NCBI GenBank assembly: GCA_965230275.1
Contig: CBDDKO010000002.1
Location: 3,286,001-3,350,000, forward strand
Direction: 5' to 3'
From: JAJRRS01 sp965230275
GTDB taxonomy: Bacteria > Planctomycetota > Phycisphaerae > Phycisphaerales > Phycisphaeraceae
DNA: 64,000 bases
Shown one piece after another: positions 52,938-62,060 of this stretch (positions are counted from its first letter, which is position 1; every line of letters begins with the position of its first letter). The notes beneath the pieces were generated by a model. It saw nothing but the letters and a program-made list of their open reading frames with translations, was not told the DNA's origin and made no database searches. The position numbers were made by a program, and so were the translations under genes.

Positions 52938-53520
52938 TTTCGCGCCTTGTTGAGTTGGATATCAAAACACTTCTTGCCAACATCCGAGGCGTCCACTGTC
53001 GCATCATCAAATAAATACTCGGCAACATCACGAATCGATTCAGCATCGCGAGTAAACACAATGCGCCGATTCTTGTTATCCGACTTTGGCGGCATTGGTA
53101 ATCGCGGCTTATATTGCTTGCCTTTATTCCCGCCTGCTAGAGTAGTAAATGGAATCTTCTTGGCCTGATCCATGGCCTTTAATTCGGCGAGTGACTTCGA
53201 AGCAGCGCTCATTATCTGATCCTGAGCCTGCTTTGCCAGCTCGCGCCCCTTCCACTTATTTGTGAAATCTGTAAACATGTTGAGGCCTTCACGCATTTTG
53301 TTCTTCACTTGAAGATATGTGCGAGATGAGGCATCAATTCCTCTCTTGGTGGTGGTGGTGGGCAGTTGCGACGAATCGTTGCATCGAAATTCAACGATCC
53401 CAGAAATAGCAATGAATTGGGTGTGGTATTTGGGGACACCCGCCTCTCCCCATCCAGTTAACTCTGATCTATCGCAATAAACAACAGCGCGATCATTACA
53501 CACCACCGTCCATCCGGCAT
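52934..53520 (-). pseudogene. C-terminal part of an IS-split GHKL ATPase
   Basis: From the target duplication at 53512-53520 the minus strand continues AGWTVVCNDRAVVYCDRSEL, TGWGEAGVPKYHTQFIAISG and a basic helical end (FTDFTNKWKGRELAKQAQDQ), finishing DIQLNKARK. It is the downstream exon-like piece of the ATPase at 54486. A start inside the IS could still express it, but without the ATP-binding domain. Deleting the IS and one 9-bp copy gives an unbroken 476-residue reading frame across both parts. Confidence 0.88.
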
Positions 53521-54496
53521 TGCCCTGTTGAAACCATCTTGACAACCGAGCCCGATGGCGCTGCAATGGGTGGATGAGCAAGAGCAAGGATGCAGAGGCC
53601 GGCAAGCCCAAGGCGATGGTACGGTTGGTGAAGCTGTCGATGAAGCTGGCGCGGATACACCTGTCGCCGTACGGCAGCTACAAGAGCCGGCACGACTTCA
53701 CGCGGCCGCAACTGATGACGTGTCTGGTGCTGCGGGCGTACTGGAAGACGACGTACCGCGGCGTGATCGAGCAGCTGGAGGTCAGCGGTGAGTTGCGTCG
53801 TGCGATGGGATTGAAACACTTGCCCAACTACTCGACACTGAACAAGTTCGCGCACCGCGTGGGTGTGCTGGAAGTGCTGGACGCGATGTTGTCGACGTTG
53901 GCGAAGGCGGCGCATGAAGCCGACGATTCGGCGTGCAAGGAGTCGGCGATGGACGCGACGGGCCTGGAGACCAGCAGCGCCAGCGCCCACTACGTGAGCC
54001 GAAGTGGGAAGAAACGCCGGGGATTCGTGAAGGTATCGGTGCTGGTGCTGGGTGGATCGCTGATCCCGGCGTCTGCGGTGTTCGGCTACGGCCCGGGCAA
54101 CGACAAGACGCACGCGCGTGAACTGATGGACAAGGCGGCTCGCAGCGTTCGGCCTGACATCATGTACGCCGACCCCGGCTACGACGCGGAGTGGGTGCAT
54201 CGTTATTGTCACGAGGGCTGGGGCGTGATGCCGGTGATCAAGCCGGTGAAACACAAAGAGGGCCCGCCGGGTGGCGAATACCGCTCGCTGATGACGGACC
54301 GGACGCTGAAGAGGTTGGGCTACGGCAGGCGTTGGCTGGTGGAGTGTTACAACAGTGCGTTGAAACGGACGACGGGTTCGACGCTGAACGCCAAGACGCA
54401 CCGCGGCCGGATGATCGACACCGCGATGAGAGTGTTGGCCTACGCCATCCGGCGTTAGCCGGGATGAATGAAGCGGGGTAAGGTGTCAACAGAGCA
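53521..54496. mobile_element. 976-bp IS with 9-bp target duplication, inserted in the ATPase gene
   Basis: The ends TGCCCTGTTGAAACC (53521) and GGTGTCAACAGAGCA (to 54496) are inverted repeats with 13 of 15 positions matching. ATCCGGCAT is present on both sides (53512-53520 and 54497-54505), a perfect 9-bp duplication. The TG-x-x-TGTTGA end and the 9-bp duplication recall the IS903 group of the IS5 family. The perfect duplication suggests a recent insertion. Confidence 0.95.
53574..54458 (+). CDS. IS5-like DDE transposase
   Basis: The 294-residue transposase starts MSKSKDAEAGKPKAMVRLVK. Catalytic residues are Asp127 in ESAMDATGLETSSAS, Asp200 in DIMYADPGYDAEWVHRY and Glu257 in GRRWLVECYNSALKRTTG, the last in a Y-R-E-K-like context. 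The N-terminal region (SYKSRHDFTRPQLMTCLVLR, then NYSTLNKFAHRVGVLEVLD) is the DNA-binding helical part. It is not closely similar to the transposase at 22164 by eye. It appears intact. Confidence 0.93.
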   Translation: MSKSKDAEAGKPKAMVRLVKLSMKLARIHLSPYGSYKSRHDFTRPQLMTCLVLRAYWKTTYRGVIEQLEVSGELRRAMGLKHLPNYSTLNKFAHRVGVLEVLDAMLSTLAKAAHEADDSACKESAMDATGLETSSASAHYVSRSGKKRRGFVKVSVLVLGGSLIPASAVFGYGPGNDKTHARELMDKAARSVRPDIMYADPGYDAEWVHRYCHEGWGVMPVIKPVKHKEGPPGGEYRSLMTDRTLKRLGYGRRWLVECYNSALKRTTGSTLNAKTHRGRMIDTAMRVLAYAIRR

Positions 54497-55349
54497 ATCC
54501 GGCATCAATAGAGGTGTACTGATTATTCTCTTGTTCTTCTTCAATATCCTGATCTGACGGTATTGGATGCGTGAACCCAACGGCCAAGAACACTTCCACG
54601 TCACCGATTTTTGTTTTATATATAAATGGCCGGATTCCAGCCTTGCTCGCGCTCTCGTCAAATCGCAATTCTGTTGGTTTTGGCTTGACTTCCACCCCGT
54701 TTATTTGAATCGAAAAGCCTTTTTTAATGATGAATGCATAGTGTGTGGATACTTTGTCCCGCAGTTCTTTATCAAATAACTGCTTGTCGCTAGTAAAAAG
54801 GTCACTCACGCCATCATGAAGATCAGAGATGACAATTGTCGTGCCATCTTCTTCCATTTTTGTCTTGGATGGACGTACGGGAATCGCCCAACTGCTTTCG
54901 TCAGTAAGCCAGCTTGGCTCAATTTCTACGTCGTAAGGCTCTTTCCGATCTTGGGTATGAATTAAAGTATGCTGGCCAATTTTGAATATGGCGCGTTTCA
55001 TACCAATGCCATACACTCCGACCGTTGGCTTGTCAGCATCCCTCTGTGGACCAGCCCGCCCCATTCTAAATGCATACTCCCGTAGCTCCCAGGGAATGCC
55101 GCCGCAGTTATCACTTATTTCAAAAGTACTGTCGTCATATGAGATTTTGGCGTAGTACCCTTTGAATGGTTGTTTCACATTCTTTCGGCCTGCTTTTTTG
55201 GATCGCAGCACCCCGTCAATGCAGTTGTCTATCAAATCAAGAATGGAATCACTAAGAGAAATGTCGCGGGTCAACATCTGGACGAAAAATGATTTGACGG
55301 GATCACCAGGCACTGCTTCATATTCGCGCGATTGCTTGGTCTTAGCCAT
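54486..55349 (-). pseudogene. N-terminal part of an IS-split GHKL (MORC/MutL-like) ATPase
   Basis: The 287-residue piece has the GHKL ATP site: SDSILDLIDNCIDGVLR (N-box), FEISDNCGGIPWELREYAFR (D-x-G-G-I) and TVGVYGIGMKRAIFKIGQHT (G-x-G lid), then GTTIVISDLHDGVSDLF and a transducer-like region. It runs into the IS at SIDAG and ends by chance in LLC. MORC- and MutL-like ATPases of this kind are known from restriction-modification operons. It begins 30 bases after the methylase stop. The split probably inactivates it. The intact gene would span 52934-55349 and encode 476 residues. Confidence 0.9.
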
Positions 55350-55379
55350 GGGGCCCCCTACGTATATGGGTTTAATGCG

Positions 55380-56513
55380 TTAAGAATAAAGTGCATCCAA
55401 TGTTGAACGTGCCACACATCTTGCTAGTCGGGGAGGCACGGAATTGCCTATCTGTCGAAATGCATGCCAGCGTGTTGAGTCAAACTGGTACCAATCCGGG
55501 AAAGAATGAAGACGGGCAGCTTCCCGAACTGTAATACATCTAGGGTAGTCAAAATGGATCGGGCGGGGAGATGTATGGCTACCGTGATCACTGCCAGTTC
55601 CGGCGCGGATGGTTGGAGCAACTTCATCACGCTTGAGCCGGTAGTATCGACTTATTGGTTCCTGAGTACCCGGACGGGTCTTGCGAAAGCGCCGAACAAT
55701 TTTCGATGAATGTCGAGTGCGTAAGCACCCAGTTAAAGGCTTACCATTGCGAGGCCTAAGCGGTAACGCATCGGCGTCTTCTTTAATCTCGTTTCGCATT
55801 AGTTTCGCGTAATGAGATGATGCTCCAAGCCTACCCGTATAATCATCCGTATCAAATAGCGAATCATGCTTCTCAATGCATGGTAAATCTCCTATGGCAT
55901 CCCAGACCACAGGATTGTACTGACGTCCTCTTGTATCGATCAGAGGTGAAGGCGTCGGATAGTTAGGGGCCTCCTGATCGCCCCTATAACCTAGGATAAA
56001 TGTTCTTTTTCGTCTCTGTGGTACTCCATAGTCGGCCGCGTTAAGCACACGAATATCGTCAATTATGCGATACCCAGCCAACCTCACTCTATGAACGAAA
56101 GACTTTACCACTTCACGCGCATGACCAATCAGTAGCCCCTGGACATTTTCCATAACAAAATACTTGGGTTCCAACTCCCGAACTAATCGGGCGAAGCGAT
56201 AGATCATTAAGTTTCGGTCATCGTCCAGTGATCGCTTACCTCCAAGTGAGAAACCTTGGCAGGGTGGTCCACCGAACACCAGATCAATTTCATCATCTGC
56301 ATCGTGGCATATAGACCTTAGGTCGTCGCCAGACATATCCGCAAGATCAACGGTGTGTGCTGATGCGCTAGGAAAGTTCTGTTTATATGTGGTGACGTGG
56401 CGCTGCTCATGGTCGAACGCACCAGCAACACGGAATCCCGCTTGTTTGAAACCTAGGGACATACCCCCGGCACCACAAAAGAGATCGATCGCAACGGGTC
56501 GTTTAGTGGCCAT
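55380..56513 (-). CDS. C5-cytosine DNA methyltransferase
   Basis: The 377-residue enzyme shows the ordered motifs of the family: I (IDLFCGAGGMSLGFKQAGF), IV with the catalytic Cys (FGGPPCQGFSLGGKR), VI (KYFVMENVQGLLIGH), VIII (GVPQRRKRTFILGYRG), then a target-recognition region (about 215-300), and IX-X (ITVREAARLHSFPDWY, FRQIGNSVPPRLARCVA). It methylates cytosine within an unknown short site. It heads a three-gene operon with a GHKL ATPase and a methyltransferase-fold protein. The DNA is visibly more AT-rich than the adjacent ftsQ, a sign of transfer. Confidence 0.95.
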   Translation of the reverse strand: MATKRPVAIDLFCGAGGMSLGFKQAGFRVAGAFDHEQRHVTTYKQNFPSASAHTVDLADMSGDDLRSICHDADDEIDLVFGGPPCQGFSLGGKRSLDDDRNLMIYRFARLVRELEPKYFVMENVQGLLIGHAREVVKSFVHRVRLAGYRIIDDIRVLNAADYGVPQRRKRTFILGYRGDQEAPNYPTPSPLIDTRGRQYNPVVWDAIGDLPCIEKHDSLFDTDDYTGRLGASSHYAKLMRNEIKEDADALPLRPRNGKPLTGCLRTRHSSKIVRRFRKTRPGTQEPISRYYRLKRDEVAPTIRAGTGSDHGSHTSPRPIHFDYPRCITVREAARLHSFPDWYQFDSTRWHAFRQIGNSVPPRLARCVARSTLDALYS

Positions 56514-56667
56514 CTGGTATTCACGCTCGATTGACAGTGTTTCACATATTACATCGTAACACTATATGTATGCAACAGTTAACTGGCAAATATGTGTCTT
56601 GTAGGAATTAATGGCGAGGGATTACCCGCGTTATTGATATGGCTCCGTTATTGATAAATCTGCTGAG

Positions 56668-57567
56668 CTACGGCTGCATCTGCCCCGGGACCGGGCCGTA
56701 GATGTCGATGATCTGGCCGCCGCTGCTCAAAGACGCGTCGCGCTGGGCGAGTTGGCGGAGCCAGCCGATCTTGACCCGGGCGTCGGGTTCGATGGCGTTT
56801 TCCTGGCCCGGGGGCAGGCCCCAGCGGACCGTGCCGTCCTGCGTGTGCAGCACCAGACGCAGCCGGCCGCGCTCGTCACGCTGACCGACGTCGAAGCTGC
56901 GGATCTTGTCCATGTAGGGCTCGTTGCCCAGTAGCCGCAATAGCGCCAGCCCCGCGTTGACCTGTTCGCCCGGCCAAACCTCGCCCGCCTTCGCAGGCGG
57001 CGGCGTCTCAACCCCAACGATCGTGACCAGGTTCAGCTGCTGAACCTCGAACCCCTGGTACAGCCCCGGCAGGCACACGCCCTTGGCGTCCACCAGGTGG
57101 TAGCCGTCCTTGCTCTCGATCACCGCGACGGGTTGGCGATACCTCGCGGACACCAGCACCTGACCGCCCGATCGGCGGGTGACCTGGTTCACGTCACGTA
57201 CCCACGGGTCCTGCTTCAGCGCCTCAGCCGTCTGCCGCAGGCTGCGCCCGTCCATCGGGTCCGGGCTGACATGGGTCGCCGCAGTCTGCTTGATCTGGTC
57301 TTTGATCCCCTCGCTCATCCACGCCGGGGCGTCGACCAGCTCGATCTGCTTCACCGTGACCGGCTCAGACTGATGCTGTTTGGCATAGTCCAGCAGGTAT
57401 CGCTCGCTGTAACGCCAGCCGATCACCAGCGCCACCGCCAACGCGAACACGCCCAGCAGCTTGAGCGCCGCCAGCGTCCGTTTCGGGTCCCACGCCTCAC
57501 GTTCCATCAGGCTCGTGCGCTTGCGTGACTTGGACTTTTTCTTCTTGCTTGAGAGGAACCAACCCAT
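56668..57567 (-). CDS. ftsQ: FtsQ/DivIB-type cell-division protein
   Basis: The 299-residue protein starts MGWFLSSKKKKSKSRKRTSL, a basic cytoplasmic tail, followed by one membrane helix (LLGVFALAVALVIGWRY) and an extracytoplasmic POTRA-like part (VKQIELVDAPAWMSEGIKDQ, DPWVRDVNQVTRR) with a beta domain (GYHLVDAKGVCLPGLYQGF). This topology, and ddl just upstream, identify FtsQ, which links early and late divisome proteins. I reject a longer frame to 57636 because it adds a non-family leader. In other bacteria ftsA and ftsZ follow; here the defence operon does. Confidence 0.85.
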   Translation of the reverse strand: MGWFLSSKKKKSKSRKRTSLMEREAWDPKRTLAALKLLGVFALAVALVIGWRYSERYLLDYAKQHQSEPVTVKQIELVDAPAWMSEGIKDQIKQTAATHVSPDPMDGRSLRQTAEALKQDPWVRDVNQVTRRSGGQVLVSARYRQPVAVIESKDGYHLVDAKGVCLPGLYQGFEVQQLNLVTIVGVETPPPAKAGEVWPGEQVNAGLALLRLLGNEPYMDKIRSFDVGQRDERGRLRLVLHTQDGTVRWGLPPGQENAIEPDARVKIGWLRQLAQRDASLSSGGQIIDIYGPVPGQMQP

Positions 57568-57700
57568 AAACCAACAGCACTCCAATAACTGGTTTCGCTT
57601 CCCCAAGCATCGGCCAACCCCGCCGCCCGCCGCCAAAACCCCAGCGACACAGCCTAGAGCCGGTCCCTACATGTAGATTTATCGGGTCGCCCCCTGAACC

Positions 57701-58684
57701 CTATTCAACCGCCCGGCGATCCCCGACCGCCACACCCGCCTTCGCCAGCCGGACAAGCCGATCCGTCAGCTGAACCAGATTCAGCCCCGCATGCGCCGCC
57801 GCCATCGGTAGCAGCGAATGCGTCGTGAACCCCGGCATCGTATTGACCTCGATAAACCACGGCCGACCGAACTCATCGACCATAAAGTCCACCCGGCAAA
57901 GATGCCGTACCCCCAGCACACGGTACGCCGTCAGCGACCAGTCGCGCACCCGGTCCAATGTCTCGTCCGGCAGGTCGATCTTATATAGATACCGCGTGTC
58001 GTCCCGCTCATACTTCGCGTCATAGTCGTAGCACTCCCCGGCCGGGACGATCTGGATCATCGGCAGGGCGGTCGGCTCGCTTCCGGGGGCGGTCGGCTCA
58101 TCCTCGCTACCCGCTTCCCCCGCAATCACGCCGACCGTCAGCTCCTTGCCCGGCACATAGCGCTCCGCCAGCAGCCTCGGGTAGTCGGCCGACAGCTGCT
58201 CCCGTGCCGCATCCGCCTCGGCCTCAGTCTTGCAGATCGCCAGCCCCAGCGTCGAGCCTTCTTCTAAAGCCTTGACCACCACCGGCGCCTCGATCGTGCG
58301 TTCACGCCCCGGCAAGAGCAGCTCGGACTCCGGCGTCGCCACCCCGTGCTCCGCCACCGTCAGCTTCGTCAGGTGTTTATTGATACACAGCCCCGCCGCC
58401 GCCGGCCCGCTGCCGACGTACGACAGGTCCCGGTCGCTCAGGACCCGTTGCAGGCCCCCGCCCTCGCCCCATCGCCCGTGCAGGACAGGGAAGATCACGT
58501 CCCCGCCCCAGGTCACGAACTCATCCAGCGCCGACAGATCGTCCGGCAGCACATCCCGCTCAAGCACTTCGTGCCCCGCCTCGCGCAGCGCGCCAGCCAC
58601 CTGCCCGCCGCCCACGAGGCTCACCTCGCGCTCACGGTCCGGCCCCCCGGCCAGCACCAATACCCGCAGACCCGCGTCAGGCAC
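57701..58684 (-). CDS. ddl: D-alanine-D-alanine ligase
   Basis: The 327-residue ATP-grasp enzyme begins RVLVLAGGPDREREVSLVGG and has VIFPVLHGRWGEGGGLQRVL, SYVGSGPAAAGLCINKHLTK, PVVVKALEEGSTLGLAICKT, ERYVPGKELTVGVIAGE and the metal site FMVDEFGRPWFIEVNTMPGF. It joins two D-alanines for peptidoglycan. A short acidic insert (EAGSEDEPTAPGSEPT) is unusual. It precedes ftsQ by about 130 bases on the same strand, as in classical division clusters, and supports the presence of peptidoglycan. Confidence 0.94.
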   Translation of the reverse strand: MPDAGLRVLVLAGGPDREREVSLVGGGQVAGALREAGHEVLERDVLPDDLSALDEFVTWGGDVIFPVLHGRWGEGGGLQRVLSDRDLSYVGSGPAAAGLCINKHLTKLTVAEHGVATPESELLLPGRERTIEAPVVVKALEEGSTLGLAICKTEAEADAAREQLSADYPRLLAERYVPGKELTVGVIAGEAGSEDEPTAPGSEPTALPMIQIVPAGECYDYDAKYERDDTRYLYKIDLPDETLDRVRDWSLTAYRVLGVRHLCRVDFMVDEFGRPWFIEVNTMPGFTTHSLLPMAAAHAGLNLVQLTDRLVRLAKAGVAVGDRRAVE

Positions 58685-58812
58685 GATTCAACTCCCTATA
58701 GAAACTCGTCCGCTACAGATGTCTAATCGTCTACATCGACTCCGGGAGTTTCAAGTTCTGCCGGCGTTTATTCTTTGACTTTCAACACATTCACCCCGTC
58801 CCGCGCTGAAAG

Positions 58813-58838
58813 AAAAACCCGGCCAAGATGGCCGGGCT
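58813..58838 (-). terminator. Rho-independent terminator of the trpB-like gene
   Basis: On the minus strand CCCGGCC-ATCTT-GGCCGGG is followed by TTTTTCTTTC, 37 bases after the stop. Confidence 0.88.
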
Positions 58839-58874
58839 ATATGGGAGACAGTTGGATGGGTTACGGTCGTTTGA

Positions 58875-60242
58875 TCAGCCCGCGACCGGCGGCAGGCCCG
58901 CCAGCGCCATCGCGATCTCTTCTTCCGGGTATTCGTAGTCGTGCAGCTCGCCCGAGACATAGGCCTGGTACGCGCCCATGTCGAAGTGGCCGTGCCCGCA
59001 TAGGTTGAACAGGATCACCTCGCTCTTGCCTTCCTCCTTGCAGCGAAGCGCCTCACGTAGCGCCCCGGCCACCGCGTGGTTCGCTTCCGGGGCCGGCAGG
59101 ATACCCTCGGCCTTGGCGAACGTGACACCGGCCGCGAACGCCTCAAGCTGCGGCACACCGACCGGCTCGCTCAGGCCAAGCTCCACCACGTGCGACACCA
59201 GCGGCGCCATCCCGTGGTAGCGCAGCCCGCCGGTGTGGATCGCGGGCGGCACGAACGTCGAACCCAGCGTGTGCATCTTCACCAGCGGCGTCAGGTGCGC
59301 CGTGTCGCCGAAGTCGTAGGCGTACTTGCCCCGGGTCAGCGACGGGCAGGCCGCCGGCTCCACCGCGACGATCCGCCGTTGTTTACCGCCGCGCAGCTGC
59401 TCGCCGAGGAACGGGAACGCCACGCCGGCGAAGTTCGACCCGCCGCCCGTGCAGCCGACGATCACGTCCGGGTCGTCGCCCGCCATCTCAAGCTGCTTGA
59501 TGCATTCCTGCCCGATCACCGTCTGGTGCAGCAAGACGTGATTCAGCACCGAGCCCAGCGCGTACTTCGTGCCGGGGTCCATCGCCGCCAGCTCGACCGC
59601 TTCGCTGATCGCGATCCCCAGCGAGCCCGGGCAATCCGGGTCTTGTTCAAGGATCGCACGCCCGGCGTTGGTTTCCGTAGAAGGACTTGGCGTGCAGGTC
59701 GCGCCGAACGTTTCCATATAAGCCTTGCGATAAGGCTTCTGCTGCGCCGAGCACTTGACCATGAACACCTTGCACTCGATCCCACCGATGAGCGAACACG
59801 CCAGCGCCAGCGACGAACCCCACTGCCCGGCCCCGGTCTCGGTCGTCAGCTTCGTCACGCCCGCTTCCTTGTTGTACCAGGCCTGCGGCAGCGCGGTGTT
59901 GGGCTTGTGCGACCCGGCGGGGGAGACGCCTTCGTACTTGTAGTAGATCTTCGCCGGCGTATCCAAGGCCTTTTCAAGTCGACGCGCCCGGAACATCGGC
60001 GCGGGCCGCCAGATCTTGTACATCTCACGCACCGGCTTAGGCACCTCGATCTCGCGCTCGGTCGTGACCTCCTGCTCGATCAACGCGTCCGGGAAGATCA
60101 CCGACAGATCGTCCGCCGTCGCCGGCTGGCCCGTCCCCGGGTGCAGCGTCGGCGGCACCGGCGCGGGCAGGTCCGCCTGGATGTTGTACCAGTGGGTCGG
60201 GATCTGGGATTCATCGAGCAGGTACTTGACTTGGTCGGCCAT
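58875..60242 (-). CDS. TrpB2-type tryptophan synthase beta chain
   Basis: The 455-residue PLP enzyme belongs to the TrpB2 group, longer than TrpB1 at the N-terminus (VKYLLDESQIPTHWYNIQAD, PVPPTLHPGTGQ). It has RPAPMFRARRLEKALDTPAK, the PLP Lys in YEGVSPAGSHKPNTALPQAW, TTETGAGQWGSSLALACSLI and the phosphate loop VGCTGGGSNFAGVAFPFLG. TrpB2 proteins use indole and serine, or may salvage with other substrates. No trpA is nearby. It stands alone with its own terminator. The gap 60243-60465 shows nothing I recognise. Confidence 0.93.
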   Translation of the reverse strand: MADQVKYLLDESQIPTHWYNIQADLPAPVPPTLHPGTGQPATADDLSVIFPDALIEQEVTTEREIEVPKPVREMYKIWRPAPMFRARRLEKALDTPAKIYYKYEGVSPAGSHKPNTALPQAWYNKEAGVTKLTTETGAGQWGSSLALACSLIGGIECKVFMVKCSAQQKPYRKAYMETFGATCTPSPSTETNAGRAILEQDPDCPGSLGIAISEAVELAAMDPGTKYALGSVLNHVLLHQTVIGQECIKQLEMAGDDPDVIVGCTGGGSNFAGVAFPFLGEQLRGGKQRRIVAVEPAACPSLTRGKYAYDFGDTAHLTPLVKMHTLGSTFVPPAIHTGGLRYHGMAPLVSHVVELGLSEPVGVPQLEAFAAGVTFAKAEGILPAPEANHAVAGALREALRCKEEGKSEVILFNLCGHGHFDMGAYQAYVSGELHDYEYPEEEIAMALAGLPPVAG

Positions 60243-60465
60243 GGCAGGGGTCCATTTTGATAGGGGGGTTCACGGGTTTGATGTCGCAAGATTACGCATC
60301 CAAGCGAGCCGTAAATTACCACCGATCTGTCTTCATTAAAAGCCGCGAACCTACGGGGCTTTACCTGACCGCCTGCAACCGCCTGAACCGCTAATGTAAT
60401 TGGTGTTATGTATTTTTTTATCACTAGGTTTAATAACGATTTATCATGAATCGCTTGCAGTGTGT

Positions 60466-61649
60466 TCAGGTCAACTCTGTGCGTGGTATTACATGCCATT
60501 CCACACCCTCGCGCTTGCACAACTCTATGATTTCAGGAGCTAACTCATGTGCAACAAGCATGGCGCGACCACCATCTAGTTTCCGGCCCCAATGGGCACA
60601 TATCAACGCACGATATTTGATCGCTTGCATAAAGCCCTCCTTTTGCGATGCGGATTGCGACAACTCGATTTCTACTGCGACGGGCCTTCCCAAGTTGTCT
60701 TCGAGAAGTACATCGATTCGATCACCCGTGCAGAACGGGTACTCAACATCCACTTTGCGAAGGCCCGCCTCACAAAGCGCGTGTTCCGGATGATCGGCTA
60801 CATAGTGCTTTAGTTGCTTGTGATCATCGGATTCACCACCCCCGCCGCATCTGTGCTTTGGTTTTTCGGGTAGTGGAACGGCATGTCTGTTCTGTTTGAA
60901 TAGAAATAGCAAGCGGTCATATTCTTTATACGTAAGTTCTTTAACCCCGCTCCCCCCGCCCAGACCCGGTAAGTTAGGGTGGCCTCCAATGACCTTTATC
61001 ACTTCCTCACGAGGTACATATCCATCATCGTTGTGGTGCCCAGTAAGTACCCGCCATCTCCACCACCTCTTTTTGTTGTTCGCGTAGAGATGCGGCACCT
61101 GTCTGCCGTCGGCTTCCATCTCCCGGATAACCTCTCCGACTGACACGATTCCCTGCTCGCCTGTTCCTGCATGGAAAGTCTTATGCGAGCCATCTTTTTT
61201 TGCTCTTCGGTATATGTCTCTCCCCCCCTGGATTCATAGATAAGTACTATATCACCCAGAGAGATATCGATTCCGCATGCTTTTTTCTTATCACGAAGCC
61301 AGATATGACGCCAACGCTCCGCAAACGGACTCGATTCTTTTGGCTGTGGCCAATGTGTGGTTAACCAATAGCGCCGCTTCGAGTCCTGTGTATCAAGAAT
61401 ATTGAAACCCAAGCCAGATAGAACAGTATTGGCTTGCCCCGATCCTTTTCCCCCAGACATACTGTCTTTACAGGGTGAAGCTGTGGCATGCTCATACGCG
61501 AGGCCAAGGACCGCCTTAGGTGCGTACCTTCTGCCTTCGTGTTGAACATAGTATCGTTTGGGTTTCTTCCAGCGATGCGATTTACCCGCATCGAGATCCC
61601 TGAGGGCCGAAAGGACATGCTTCCGTTTCACCACATCAAAATATGCCAC
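60466..61649 (-). CDS. ScoMcrA-head/EVE/PD-(D/E)xK nuclease joined by a -1 frameshift
   Basis: Two overlapping frames form one protein. Frame 1 (from 61649) begins MAYFDVVKRKHVLSALRDLD and RRYAPKAVLGLAYEHA, resembling the N-terminal head of ScoMcrA-type modification-dependent endonucleases, then an EVE-like start (KRRYWLTTHWPQPKESSPF, GIDISLGDIVLIYESRGGE). At CAA AAA AAG (61202-61194) a -1 slip leads to DGSHKTFHAGTGEQGIVSVG, the rest of the EVE-like domain, and a nuclease region (FCTGDRIDVLLEDNLGRPVA, VEIELSQSASQKEGFMQAIK) with a D-x(n)-E-x-E core. The joined product is 394 residues. It probably cuts modified DNA. It may be truly frameshift-expressed, or a recent pseudogene. Confidence 0.75.
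61155..61202 (-). promoter_or_regulatory. Candidate -1 frameshift signal (A AAA AAG plus hairpin)
   Basis: In the zero frame the message reads CAA AAA AAG, containing the heptamer A AAA AAG at 61200-61194, the same as in E. coli dnaX. Three bases further on, GCTCGC (61190-61185) can pair perfectly with GCGAGC (61160-61155) across a 24-base loop. The -1 frame from GAT (61194) is open into the nuclease part. Confidence 0.55.
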
Positions 61650-61830
61650 GGTGCCCCCTTAATTGTGAGATTTTATATTCCTTTACAGGGATGAAGCTGC
61701 GCCGCTATGGCTACGCAGTAAAAAAAACTTCATCTCTTGTCCCATCAGGTGGAATCGATCATCCGCCTGTGACAAATCTTCGTCGTATGTCGGACAGTTG
61801 GGTCATGCTGGCGGGAAGTGGGTTAAACAA

Positions 61831-61904
61831 TGGGCCATACTGGACTTGAACCAGTGACCTCCTCGATGTCAACGAGGCGCGCTAGCCAACTGCGCTAATG
61901 GCCC
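61831..61904 (-). tRNA. tRNA-Val (GAC anticodon)
   Basis: GGGCCAT pairs with ATGGCCC; the anticodon arm is CCTCG-TTGACAT-CGAGG with anticodon GAC. D-loop and T-arm (GGTTCAAGTCC) are complete; CCA is not encoded. TATAAT lies upstream on the minus strand at about 61917-61922. The nuclease gene lies about 180 bases beyond its 3' end. Confidence 0.95.
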
Positions 61905-62060
61905 GTAGCCCGGACATTATACAAATCGCCGACCCGCCTGCCAGTGGGGGGCTTCGGTGAGCAAACCGGCACACAAATCACTAGCATGGGGCCGGGCGTC
62001 AACCGACGCCAGACTCCGATTGCCATCCCCAAAAACCCGCCGATCAAGGACCCCCCCGAC

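Noticed and set aside
22160..54496. The two 976-bp insertion sequences as copies of one element
   Set aside because: They have equal length by coincidence; ends, target duplications (6 and 9 bp) and transposases differ.
59076..60260. A 394-codon plus frame opposite the TrpB2 gene
   Set aside because: It is arginine-rich without motifs; TrpB2 on the minus strand is certain.
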